Source: Ectopseudomonas guguanensis
GTDB lineage: Bacteria; Pseudomonadota; Gammaproteobacteria; Pseudomonadales; Pseudomonadaceae
Assembly: GCF_900104265.1 (NCBI RefSeq)
Contig: NZ_FNJJ01000019.1
Span: 1-34,260 of the forward strand
DNA length: 34,260 bases
Direction: 5' to 3'
Numbering within the stretch: the stretch's first letter is position 1; each line of letters begins with the position of its first letter. A program made the translations under genes and the position numbers. The notes beneath the pieces were generated by a model, which was not told the origin of the DNA, ran no database searches, and saw only the letters and a list, made by a program, of their open reading frames with translations. Shown here in pieces: positions 14,883 to 23,339 of the stretch.

Positions 14883-16139
14883 ATGATCGGATCGGTTATT
14901 CGTTACACCCTCATGCTGGCTCTTCTGTTACCGCTGCCGGCCCTGGCGGCCGGCCCGCTGCTGCTGGTGGGCGGCGGGCTCAAGGACGACAACGCGGTCA
15001 TCTACCAACGTCTAGTGCAGCTGGCCGGCGGCAGTCAGGCGCGCATCGGCGTGATCACCGCCGCCTCGATTCCACCGAGCCAGGACCCCGACGCCGGCAC
15101 GGCCAACGCACGCAACTCCAAGTCCAATGGCGAGTTCTACGCGCAGCTGCTGAAGACCTACGGCGCCCAGGATGCGCAGTGGATTCCCATCGACCTGGAC
15201 AGCATCGGCAACAACAGCAACCCGCAGGTGATCGCGCAGATCAACGGCATGACCGGCTTCTTCTTCGGCGGCGGCGACCAGGCGCGCCTGACCCAGACCC
15301 TGCAGACCGCAACGCGCGCCGACACGCCGGCACTGGCGGCGATTCGCGCCCGGCACGCTGCCGGCGCCGTGCTCGCCGGCAGCAGCGCGGGAACCGCGAT
15401 CATGGTCGGTGGGCCGATGATCACCGGCGGCGAGAGCTATCCCGCTCTGCGCTACGGCGTCTACACCACCCCGGGCGGTGATGATCTGTCCTACGACATG
15501 CAGGGCGGTTTCGGCTTCTTCAGCCATGGCCTGCTCGACACCCATTTCAGCGAGCGTGGCCGCCAGGGGCGCATCGTGCGCCTGGCCGACTACACCAACG
15601 TGCCGTTCGCCTACGGTGTCGACGAGGACACCGCACTGCTGGTGCAGGACAACCCCAGCCTCGGCCAGGTGGAAATGGAAGTGCTCGGCAGCAACGGCGT
15701 GTTCATCTTCGACCTGCGCAACAAGCAGCGCGGCACCGGCAGCAGTTATGCCCTCTACGACGTGCTGGCCAGCTACCTGACCGCCGGCGACCGCTACCGC
15801 CCGGCCAATCAGCAGTTCGTCATCGCCAGCGGCAAGACCAGCCTGCGCGGGCGCGAGTACTACAGCTCGGCGATGACCGCCACCGGCGACATCTTCAGCA
15901 GCCCGAACAACAGCGGTGCCAACGGCCGACGCAACCCGCGCGAGTTCGTCAAGGTCAGTACCGACCTGTTCGACAGCCGCTCGACCAGCACCCTGGGCCG
16001 TACCTACGAAAGCAATCCGCGTTTTCGCGTCGACCTGATCAAGAGCACCACCTTCGACAGTCACGGCTATCAGGGGGTTATCAACGGCAAGCGCCTGACC
16101 TCCTATCTGCGTCTGCGCGTGGATATGCGCCCCAACTGA
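14883..16139 (+). CDS. cphE: Extracellular cyanophycinase, CphE type
   Basis: A 418-aa exported cyanophycinase. The signal peptide ends at ALAA-GP (about 23). The S51-like catalytic domain shows LLLVGGGLKDDNAVIY, GGGDQARL (129-136), the nucleophile Ser168 in AGSSAGTA, and LLDTHFSERGRQGR (217-230). A C-terminal beta-rich region (about 290-418) ends in RLRVDMRPN, similar in outline to the post-catalytic region of the first cyanophycinase, but no SLH repeats follow. The length agrees with what I recall for secreted CphE of P. anguilliseptica. It would release beta-Asp-Arg outside the cell or in the periplasm. It follows the second binding-protein gene by 92 bases and is probably cotranscribed with it. 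Ribosome-binding site GGAGA at about 14870. Confidence 0.92.
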   Translation: MIGSVIRYTLMLALLLPLPALAAGPLLLVGGGLKDDNAVIYQRLVQLAGGSQARIGVITAASIPPSQDPDAGTANARNSKSNGEFYAQLLKTYGAQDAQWIPIDLDSIGNNSNPQVIAQINGMTGFFFGGGDQARLTQTLQTATRADTPALAAIRARHAAGAVLAGSSAGTAIMVGGPMITGGESYPALRYGVYTTPGGDDLSYDMQGGFGFFSHGLLDTHFSERGRQGRIVRLADYTNVPFAYGVDEDTALLVQDNPSLGQVEMEVLGSNGVFIFDLRNKQRGTGSSYALYDVLASYLTAGDRYRPANQQFVIASGKTSLRGREYYSSAMTATGDIFSSPNNSGANGRRNPREFVKVSTDLFDSRSTSTLGRTYESNPRFRVDLIKSTTFDSHGYQGVINGKRLTSYLRLRVDMRPN

Positions 16140-16154
16140 GAAAGTGCCTCCCTC

Positions 16155-16217
16155 GCGCTGCCTGCTCCTGCGCAGGCAGCGCCGCTGTCAGCTGCGCGCA
16201 GTGCTGCGCGCGGCTTC
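16155..16217 (+). terminator. Double hairpin after cphE
   Basis: First stem: GCGCTGCCTG (16155-16164) with CAGGCAGCGC (16173-16182), perfect. Second stem: GCTGCGCGCA (16191-16200) with TGCGCGCGGC (16205-16214), one G-U pair, followed by TTCT. The T-run is weak, so termination is probable rather than certain. Confidence 0.55.
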
Positions 16218-16279
16218 TCCGCCACTCCTGTACGAACCTTTCCCGCCAGACGGTCGCTGCGCAAAGTGCTTGACGAAGC

Positions 16280-16324
16280 TATATGAAGGTAGTCATATAA
16301 GTGCTTAGGATTATGATCATAATC
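16280..16324. promoter_or_regulatory. Operator palindromes in the SDR gene promoter
   Basis: TATATGA-N6-TCATATA (16280-16299) and a perfect 16-base palindrome GATTATGATCATAATC (16309-16324) lie in a sharp AT-rich island just upstream of the SDR gene. A TTGACG (16270-16275) could be the -35 element, with CATATA/TATAAG as -10, so the first palindrome would overlap the promoter. The nearby TetR-family gene product is one candidate binder; this is not shown. Confidence 0.45.
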
Positions 16325-16366
16325 TAAATCGCTCGCCCACCTTCATCCCTTATCCCGGAGACTTCC

Positions 16367-17161
16367 ATGAGCACTGCAAGCAAGCCCGCTACCGCCCTGA
16401 TCACCGGCGCCTCGTCCGGCATCGGCGCCACCTACGCCGAGCGCCTGGCCCGGCGTGGTCACGACCTCCTGCTGGTGGCGCGCGATGCCCAGCGTCTGCA
16501 GGTCCTGGCCGAGCGCCTGGGCGGCGAATATGGCGTCGCCGCCGAGGTGCTGCCGGCCGACCTGACGCAGAAGGCCGATATCCTCAAGGTGGCGCAACGC
16601 CTGCGTGAAGATGCCGGTATCGGCCTGCTGGTGAACAACGCGGGCGTGGCGATGAATGGCAAGCTGGCCGACGCCGATCTGGAGCAGGCCGAGGCGATGA
16701 TCCAGCTCAACGTGGTGGCACTGACCCACCTGGCGGCTGCGGCTGCGGCCAATTTCTCCGCGGCGGGGCGTGGCGGCATCATCAACCTCGGCTCGGTGGT
16801 GGCGCTGGCGCCGGAGATGTTCAACGCCGTGTACAGCGCGACCAAGGCCTACGTGCTGAGCCTGACCCAGACCCTGGCCGGTGAGTTGCGGGGTTCCGGA
16901 GTGCAGCTGCAGGCCGTGATGCCGGGCGTGACCCGCACCGAGATCTGGGAGCGCAGCGGCACCGACGCCTCGGCGCTGCCGCCGTCGATGATCATGGAAG
17001 TGGGCGAGATGGTCGACGCGGCGCTGGCCGGCTTCGATCAGGGCGAGCTGGTGACCATACCCTCGCTACCGGATGCCGCCGACTGGGACGCCTTCGTCGC
17101 CGCCCGCGCCGCGCTGGCGCCGAACCTGTCGCACAACCATGCGGCGGCGCGTTACAAGTGA
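16367..17161 (+). CDS. SDR-family NAD(P)-dependent oxidoreductase
   Basis: A 264-aa classical short-chain dehydrogenase/reductase. The nucleotide-binding motif is TGASSGIG (13-20), the NNAG motif (LLVNNAGVA) is at about 88-96, and the catalytic YSATK (Tyr/Lys) at about 159-163 with the preceding serine in NLGSVVAL. It belongs to the YqjQ/DltE-like group, whose substrates are unknown. Ribosome-binding site GGAG. The promoter region carries two palindromes. No functional link to the cyanophycin genes is visible. Confidence 0.88.
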   Translation: MSTASKPATALITGASSGIGATYAERLARRGHDLLLVARDAQRLQVLAERLGGEYGVAAEVLPADLTQKADILKVAQRLREDAGIGLLVNNAGVAMNGKLADADLEQAEAMIQLNVVALTHLAAAAAANFSAAGRGGIINLGSVVALAPEMFNAVYSATKAYVLSLTQTLAGELRGSGVQLQAVMPGVTRTEIWERSGTDASALPPSMIMEVGEMVDAALAGFDQGELVTIPSLPDAADWDAFVAARAALAPNLSHNHAAARYK

Positions 17162-17182
17162 GGCCACGGAAGTGGCCGAGGC

Positions 17183-17690
17183 CGTAGGGTGCGACGCGCG
17201 CACCGCGGGTGACGCTGGTCTTCGAATTGCGACGAAGCCTGCCTGCGTTCGTGGGGAAAGCTGGTGCGCACAGCGCACCCTACGAGTGGTCGCCAAGCGT
17301 AGGGTGCGACGCGCGCACCGCGGGTGATGCTGGTCTTCGAATTGCGAGGAACCCTGCCTGGGCTCGTGTGGAAGCTGGTGCGCTTAGCGCACCCTACGGG
17401 CAGAGCGTTGCCGAACGCGTAGGGTGCGCCGCGCGCACCGCGGGTGATGCTGGTCTTCGAATTGCGAGGAACCCTGCCTGGGCTCGTGTGGAAGCTGGTG
17501 CGCTTAGCGCACCCTACGGGCAGAGCGTTGCCGAACGCGTAGGGTGCGCCGTGCGCACCGCGGGTGACGCTGGTCTTCGAATTGCGACGAAACCCGCCTG
17601 CGTTCGTGTGGAATGCTGGTGCGCACAGCGCACCCTACGAGTGGTGGCCAAGCGTAGGGTGCGGTGCGCACCGTGGGTGACGCTGGGCTG
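17183..17690. repeat. Tandem array of inverted-repeat-bounded units
   Basis: Four full units and a partial fifth start with CGTAGGGTGCG at 17183, 17298, 17418, 17538 and 17653; unit lengths are 115, 120, 120 and 115 bases. Each unit is bounded by GTAGGGTGCG and its complement CGCACCCTAC. Units 2 and 3 differ at a single base. Units 1 and 4 resemble each other more than they resemble 2 and 3, so the order is A-B-B-A'. The array fills the gap between the SDR and TetR genes. A spurious open frame runs through it. It is not a CRISPR array, since the repeated part is the whole unit and there are no unique spacers. Confidence 0.9.
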
Positions 17691-18257
17691 CTAGCGGCCC
17701 TGCGCCTGCTCGATCAGCAGGCGGCGGGTGGTCTTGAGCAAGCGGTCGGACAGCTCCGGGTCCTTGACGCTGCGCGACAGCAGCAGGGCGCCGACCATGG
17801 CCGAGAGCAGCAGCACGCTCTGCTCGGCTGCGTCTTCTCCGGCAAGGTTCTCTTCGAGCAACGCCAGGCGCTCGCGGATCAGCGCGTCGGTGGTTTCGCT
17901 GGGCTCGCCACGCTGGCCCAGCTCGGCGGACATGGTCGGTAGCGGACAGCCGGCACCGGGGTTGGCGCGGTGCGCGCTGGACAGGTACCCGGCGATAAAG
18001 CGCGTCAGCGGCTCCTCGGCCTCTTTCGCCAGCGTCTCGGTGCTGGCGGACAGCTCCTGCACGGCATGGCGCAGGGCGGTTTCCACCAGATCGTCCTTGG
18101 ACTTGAAGTGGGCGTAGAAGCCGCCATGGGTCAGGCCCAGGGCCTTCATCAGCGGCTGCAGGCCAGTGGCACCGACGCCGTCGCGGCGAAAGCGCAGGGC
18201 CGCTTCCTCGATGATGCGTTGGTGGGTCTTGGCCTTGTGATCTTCCGAATAGCGCAT
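17691..18257 (-). CDS. TetR/AcrR-family transcriptional regulator
   Basis: A 188-aa repressor-type protein. The N-terminal TetR helix-turn-helix (about 8-55) contains RIIEEAALRFRRDGV and LTHGGFYAHFKSKDDLV, the family hallmark. The C-terminal ligand domain has a Cys (GAGCPL) as in NemR/AcrR-like groups. It starts 29 bases after the thioesterase gene on the same strand and is probably cotranscribed with it. Likely targets are its own operon, the divergent exporter gene or the nearby SDR gene. The effector is unknown. Confidence 0.9.
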   Translation of the reverse strand: MRYSEDHKAKTHQRIIEEAALRFRRDGVGATGLQPLMKALGLTHGGFYAHFKSKDDLVETALRHAVQELSASTETLAKEAEEPLTRFIAGYLSSAHRANPGAGCPLPTMSAELGQRGEPSETTDALIRERLALLEENLAGEDAAEQSVLLLSAMVGALLLSRSVKDPELSDRLLKTTRRLLIEQAQGR

Positions 18258-18286
18258 GGGCGTTCCCGTCTTTCAGATGCTGGCTG

Positions 18287-18856
18287 TCATCTTACACCTA
18301 TGTCAGCGCCCTGGCGCGGGGCGGTCATGTCGAGAATCAGGCAGGTGGTGGAGGCGACGGCATAGAGGCGCTCGTCGACGTCGTACAGCCGCCCCTCGGC
18401 CAGGGCGGTGGAGCGGCCGAGGTGGACGATGCGGCCTTCGGCGCGCACCGGGCCGACTTCGCTGCGCAGTGCGCGGATGTAACTGACGCGCAGGTCGCTG
18501 GTGGTGTAGCCCTGGCCGGGCTTGAGCAGGGTGTGCACCGCGCAGCCCATGCAGGAGTCCAGCAGGGTGGCGATATAGCCGCCGTGCACGCTGCCCAGCG
18601 GGTTGTAGTGACGCTGGTCCGGCGTGCCCTGGAACACGAACAGGCCGCTGGCCCAGTGCACCGGGGTGAAGTCCAGCACCGCGCCGATCGGCGGCGAGGG
18701 CAGTTCGCCGCGGCCGATGCCAGCGAAGAAATCCATCGGCGCCATGGCGGCCACCTGCGCCAGGCTGAGGGTGCCGGGGGCGGCGAGCTGGCTGCGGATG
18801 GCCTGTTCTTCAGCGATCCAGGTGGCAAGGCGGGCATCTCGTGACAGGGCAGTCAT
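18287..18856 (-). CDS. PaaI-type hotdog-fold thioesterase
   Basis: A 189-aa acyl-CoA thioesterase of the PaaI/4HBT family. The hotdog motif HGGYIATLLDSCMG (91-104) with His91, Gly-Gly and the acidic Asp100 is the active-site helix. The N-terminal ~55 residues are an extension over the minimal domain, common in Pseudomonas paralogues. Ribosome-binding site GGAG. It is divergent from the Bcr/CflA exporter, sharing a 95-base AT-rich gap. Substrate is probably a medium-chain or aromatic acyl-CoA, by family only. Confidence 0.88.
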   Translation of the reverse strand: MTALSRDARLATWIAEEQAIRSQLAAPGTLSLAQVAAMAPMDFFAGIGRGELPSPPIGAVLDFTPVHWASGLFVFQGTPDQRHYNPLGSVHGGYIATLLDSCMGCAVHTLLKPGQGYTTSDLRVSYIRALRSEVGPVRAEGRIVHLGRSTALAEGRLYDVDERLYAVASTTCLILDMTAPRQGADIGVR

Positions 18857-18951
18857 GTGGGCTCCAAATAAATATGATGGACGACATTCAATGTTTCATA
18901 TTATGGTCGAAATATAAATGACCGCCAGTCGTCGTCGAACGGAGCCTAGCC

Positions 18952-20151
18952 ATGCAGCCATCCCGCGTTCTGTTGATCATCCTGATGCTGCTGACCGCGT
19001 TGGGGGAAACTTCCACGCAGTTGCTGATCCCAGCCCTGGGCGAGCTGGAGCGCGGGCTACAAGCCGAGCCTGGCAGCAGTCTGCTGGCGCTGTCGCTGTT
19101 CGTCGCGGCCTTCGGCCTTGGCCAGTTATGGCTCGGGCCACTGTCGGATCGCCTGGGGCGTCGGCCGGTGTTGCTGGGCGGCCTGAGCCTCTATCTGCTG
19201 GCCACTCTGGGCATGCTGCTGGCGCCGAACATCGAGGTGCTGATCGGCATGCGCGTGCTGCAGGGCCTGGGCGCCTGCGCGGCACTGGTGCTGGCGCGCG
19301 CCATCGTGCGTGACGTGTGGCAGGCCGAGGCGGGACCGGCCCTGGCAATGACGGTGCTGGGCATGTTCGCCGCCATCGTCCTGTCGCCGGTGGTCGGCGG
19401 CCTGCTGACCCAGTACGGCGGCTGGCGCGCGCCGCTGCTGGCCATCCTGGTGCTCGGCAGCCTGGCGCTGCTATCGGTGCTGGGTCGCTACCGCGAGACG
19501 CATCTCGGGCGTGATCCGCAGGCCGCCCGCCTCAAGGGGCTGCTGGCCAACTACCTGCAGGTCTGGCCCGGTTGCCGGGCGCTGGCGCTGACCATCGCCT
19601 GCACCTACGGCGCGATGTTCGTCGTGGTGGCTGGCTCGTCCTCGGTGTACATCGGCCTGTTGGGCCTCAGCGCCGCGCAGTACGGGCTGACCTTCGCCCT
19701 GATCGTTTCCGGCCTGCTGGGCGGTGCGCTGTTCACCCTGCGCAACGTGCAGCGCCTGGGGCCGCTGCGGGTGGTGGGCATCGGCGTGGCGCTGGTGCTG
19801 CTCGGCTCCTCGCTGACCCTGGCGGTCTACCTGCTGTTCGGCCTGTCGCTACTGGGGCTGTCGCTGCCGCAGGTGCTGGTGACGCTGGGCGGCGGCATGC
19901 TGCTGCCCGCCGCGGTGGCCGGTGCGGTGATTCCCAACCCGCAGCGCGCCGGGTTGGCGGCGGGGTTGATGGGCTTCTCGCAGATGGCCGGCGCCACCCT
20001 GGCCGGCCTGCTGCTCGGCGCCCTGCAGGATGGCTCGGCCTGGCCTATGGTTGCCTTGAATGCGTTGTTCGCCGTGCTGGCGTTTGTGTTCTTCCACTTC
20101 CTGCGCGCCCGCCCGGTGGTCACCGCTGCGGTGGCCGGCAAACTTCCCTGA
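18952..20151 (+). CDS. MFS drug exporter, Bcr/CflA subfamily
   Basis: A 399-aa inner-membrane transporter with 12 predicted helices. Motif A of the family is visible as LSDRLGRRPVLL (64-75), the N-terminus (ALGETSTQLLIPAL) matches Bcr/CflA proteins, and residues about 145-150 (LSPVVGG) fit motif C. Bcr/CflA exporters pump out drugs or metabolites such as bicyclomycin, sulfonamides or cysteine. It is divergent from the thioesterase-tetR pair, so control by that TetR is likely. The lpd gene follows after 14 bases. Confidence 0.9.
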   Translation: MQPSRVLLIILMLLTALGETSTQLLIPALGELERGLQAEPGSSLLALSLFVAAFGLGQLWLGPLSDRLGRRPVLLGGLSLYLLATLGMLLAPNIEVLIGMRVLQGLGACAALVLARAIVRDVWQAEAGPALAMTVLGMFAAIVLSPVVGGLLTQYGGWRAPLLAILVLGSLALLSVLGRYRETHLGRDPQAARLKGLLANYLQVWPGCRALALTIACTYGAMFVVVAGSSSVYIGLLGLSAAQYGLTFALIVSGLLGGALFTLRNVQRLGPLRVVGIGVALVLLGSSLTLAVYLLFGLSLLGLSLPQVLVTLGGGMLLPAAVAGAVIPNPQRAGLAAGLMGFSQMAGATLAGLLLGALQDGSAWPMVALNALFAVLAFVFFHFLRARPVVTAAVAGKLP

Positions 20152-20165
20152 TTCGAGGAAAAGCT

Positions 20166-21566
<1,401 letters not shown>

Positions 21567-21674
21567 GAGGAGCCGTAGCGTGAGCCGTGCGCACCGGCAT
21601 CTCCAGCGGTGCTTTTGGTGTGGCCATGCCCCTGTTAGCTGTTGCTAGGGGTCCAAGGAAGGCTCGTGAGCCTT

Positions 21675-21745
21675 GTAGGGTGGGCCAGGCGGCGATCCGC
21701 TTTAGCCCACGCCAACCACCGCTGGTGGGCTAAAGCCCACCCTAC
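21675..21745. repeat. GTAGGGTGGGC inverted-repeat element
   Basis: GTAGGGTGGGC (21675-21685) and GCCCACCCTAC (21735-21745) bound a 71-base element with an inner pair, GCTTTAGCCCAC and GTGGGCTAAAGC. It is related in outline to the GTAGGGTGCG elements but has its own core. The rest of 21567-21818 shows nothing else. Confidence 0.8.
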
Positions 21746-21818
21746 GGGCTGGGTGGCTGTGCGCGCCGGGCGTTACGTCGATTCAGTGATCGCATCGGTG
21801 CGCACGGCGCCCCCTGCC

Positions 21819-22184
21819 TCAGAGCACGTGGTCGAGATTGACCGGCTCGCCCGGCTGGGCATTGAGCTTGGTGCGGATATCGGCGAACACCTTGTCGTAT
21901 TCGTCGTGGCCGCGCATCACCGGGCTGGCGTTGGGGGGCAGGCCGTGGCGGGCCGCAACGCGGGTGGCCACGCTGGCGAAGTTGAAGGCGACGTCGCGAT
22001 GCAGCTCGAACTCTTCCTCGAAGTGCCTGCCGTCCACTTCGCCGACCAGGCGCATGTGCAGCATCGGCCCCTGCTGCGGGTCCTTGCGGACTTCGTAATA
22101 GAAGTCCACCGAGAAGGGCGGCAGCAGGCGCATATGCTCTGGGCGGTCGTTGTTGTCACGGTGCAGATGACCGGGGGTGAACAT
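21819..22184 (-). CDS. DUF5064-family protein
   Basis: A 121-aa protein that I recognise as the DUF5064 type found beside arc genes in Pseudomonas. It begins MFTPGHLHRDNN, with LPPFSVDFYYEVRKD at about 21-35. It lacks a signal peptide and membrane segments. The pattern of beta strands and a helix looks like a small single-domain protein. The start at 22184 is preceded by AGGAGC. It lies 47 bases after arcC with a terminator hairpin between them, so it is read by leakage or from its own promoter. Function is unknown. Confidence 0.8.
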   Translation of the reverse strand: MFTPGHLHRDNNDRPEHMRLLPPFSVDFYYEVRKDPQQGPMLHMRLVGEVDGRHFEEEFELHRDVAFNFASVATRVAARHGLPPNASPVMRGHDEYDKVFADIRTKLNAQPGEPVNLDHVL

Positions 22185-22200
22185 CTTCGGTGCTCCTGCG

Positions 22201-22224
22201 AAAAGCGGCGGGGCCGAAGCCCCG
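22201..22224 (-). terminator. Terminator after arcC
   Basis: On the minus strand CGGGGC-TTCG-GCCCCG, a stable UUCG tetraloop hairpin, is followed by CCGC and TTTT. It sits between arcC and the DUF5064 gene. Confidence 0.75.
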
Positions 22225-22231
22225 TATTTGC

Positions 22232-23158
22232 TCAGTAGTATTGAATGCCCTGGACTTCCAGGCTGATGCGCGTGCCCGAACGGCCCTGAACGATAGCTTC
22301 GATATTCTCCAATGAGCCGATCACCGCCCTGCTGCCGGTGTTGCGCGCGAACTCGCAGGCAGCCTGTACCTTCGGTCCCATGGAGCCGGCGGCGAAGCCG
22401 AGCTTGTCGATCTCGTCGGGATGGGCGGCGGCGATGGATTTCTGCGTCGGCTTGCCCCAATCGATATAGGCCGCATCGACATCCGTGGCGATCACCAGCA
22501 GATCGGCGTTGAGCTGTTCGGCCAGCAGGGCCGAGCACAGGTCCTTGTCGATCACCGCCTCGACGCCATGCAGCTTGTTGCCTTCGTACATGGTGGGGAT
22601 GCCACCGCCGCCGGCGCAGATCACCACGCTGCCCTTTTCCAGCAACCACTTGATCGGGCGAATCTCGAAGATGCGTTGCGGCCGGGGGCTGGCCACCACG
22701 CGGCGGAACTTGTCGCCGTCCGGAGCGATGCTCCAGCCCTTTTCGGCAGCCAGGCGTTCGGCCTCTGCCTTGTCGTAGACCGGGCCGATGGGCTTGGTCG
22801 GTTTCTTGAAGGCCGGGTCGGCGCTGTCGACTTCGACCTGGGTGAGAATGGTGGCGAAGGGCACTTCGAACGGCAGCAGGTTGCCCAGCTCCTGTTCGAT
22901 CATGTAGCCGATCATGCCTTCGGTCTCGGCGCCGAGCACGTCCAGCGGGTAGGGGTTGGCCGCGTCATAGGCGTTGCCCTGCAGGGCCAGCAGGCCGACC
23001 TGCGGGCCGTTGCCGTGGGCGATCACCAGTTCGTTGCCGGGCGCCACCTTGGCGATCTGCTTGCAGGCGATGCGCACGTTTTCCCGTTGGTTTTCCGCGG
23101 TCATGGCTTCGCCGCGGCGAAGCAGGGCGTTGCCGCCCAGGGCGATGACGAGTCGCAT
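22232..23158 (-). CDS. arcC: Carbamate kinase
   Basis: A 308-aa carbamate kinase, the last step of the arginine deiminase pathway: carbamoyl phosphate + ADP gives ATP, CO2 and ammonia. The amino-acid-kinase fold starts MRLVIALGGNALLRRG, with IAHGNGPQVG at about 46-55, VICAGGGGIPT in the nucleotide region and GSMGPKVQAA at about 258-267. Length is normal. The start at 23158 has the ribosome-binding site AGGAG just upstream; longer readings run into a repeat. It is third in the arcA-B-C series but separated from arcB by 181 bases full of inverted repeats. Confidence 0.95.
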   Translation of the reverse strand: MRLVIALGGNALLRRGEAMTAENQRENVRIACKQIAKVAPGNELVIAHGNGPQVGLLALQGNAYDAANPYPLDVLGAETEGMIGYMIEQELGNLLPFEVPFATILTQVEVDSADPAFKKPTKPIGPVYDKAEAERLAAEKGWSIAPDGDKFRRVVASPRPQRIFEIRPIKWLLEKGSVVICAGGGGIPTMYEGNKLHGVEAVIDKDLCSALLAEQLNADLLVIATDVDAAYIDWGKPTQKSIAAAHPDEIDKLGFAAGSMGPKVQAACEFARNTGSRAVIGSLENIEAIVQGRSGTRISLEVQGIQYY

Positions 23159-23179
23159 GGTGTTCTCCTTGTTCGTGTT

Positions 23180-23334
23180 CGTAGCCCGGATGCAATCCGG
23201 GGCAGGGGAGCGGCCATTCCCGGATTGCATCCGGGCTACGTGAATGTGTTGCCGGTCAGACCCTCTCCCCCGGCCCCTCTCCCATAAATGGGAGAGGGGA
23301 GACAAGCTCATCCCCGGATTGCATCCGGGCTACG
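23180..23334. repeat. REP-like repeat cluster within the arc operon
   Basis: Three copies of GTAGCCCGGATGCAATCCGGG, the first direct and the next two inverted, lie at 23180-23202, 23218-23240 and 23311-23334. Between them is a perfect hairpin CCCCTCTCCCA-TAAA-TGGGAGAGGGG (23274-23299). The cluster fills the arcB-arcC gap, so it is transcribed within the operon. A further direct copy is at 31939-31962. Confidence 0.9.
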
Positions 23335-23339
23335 TCAAC

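Noticed and set aside
17183..17690. Possible CRISPR array
   Set aside because: Whole 115-120-base units are repeated, with no unique spacers and no cas genes nearby.
17209..17694. A 161-codon open frame through the tandem array
   Set aside because: The frame simply reads the repeat units; the peptide is repeated because the DNA is, and there is no ribosome-binding site or family resemblance.
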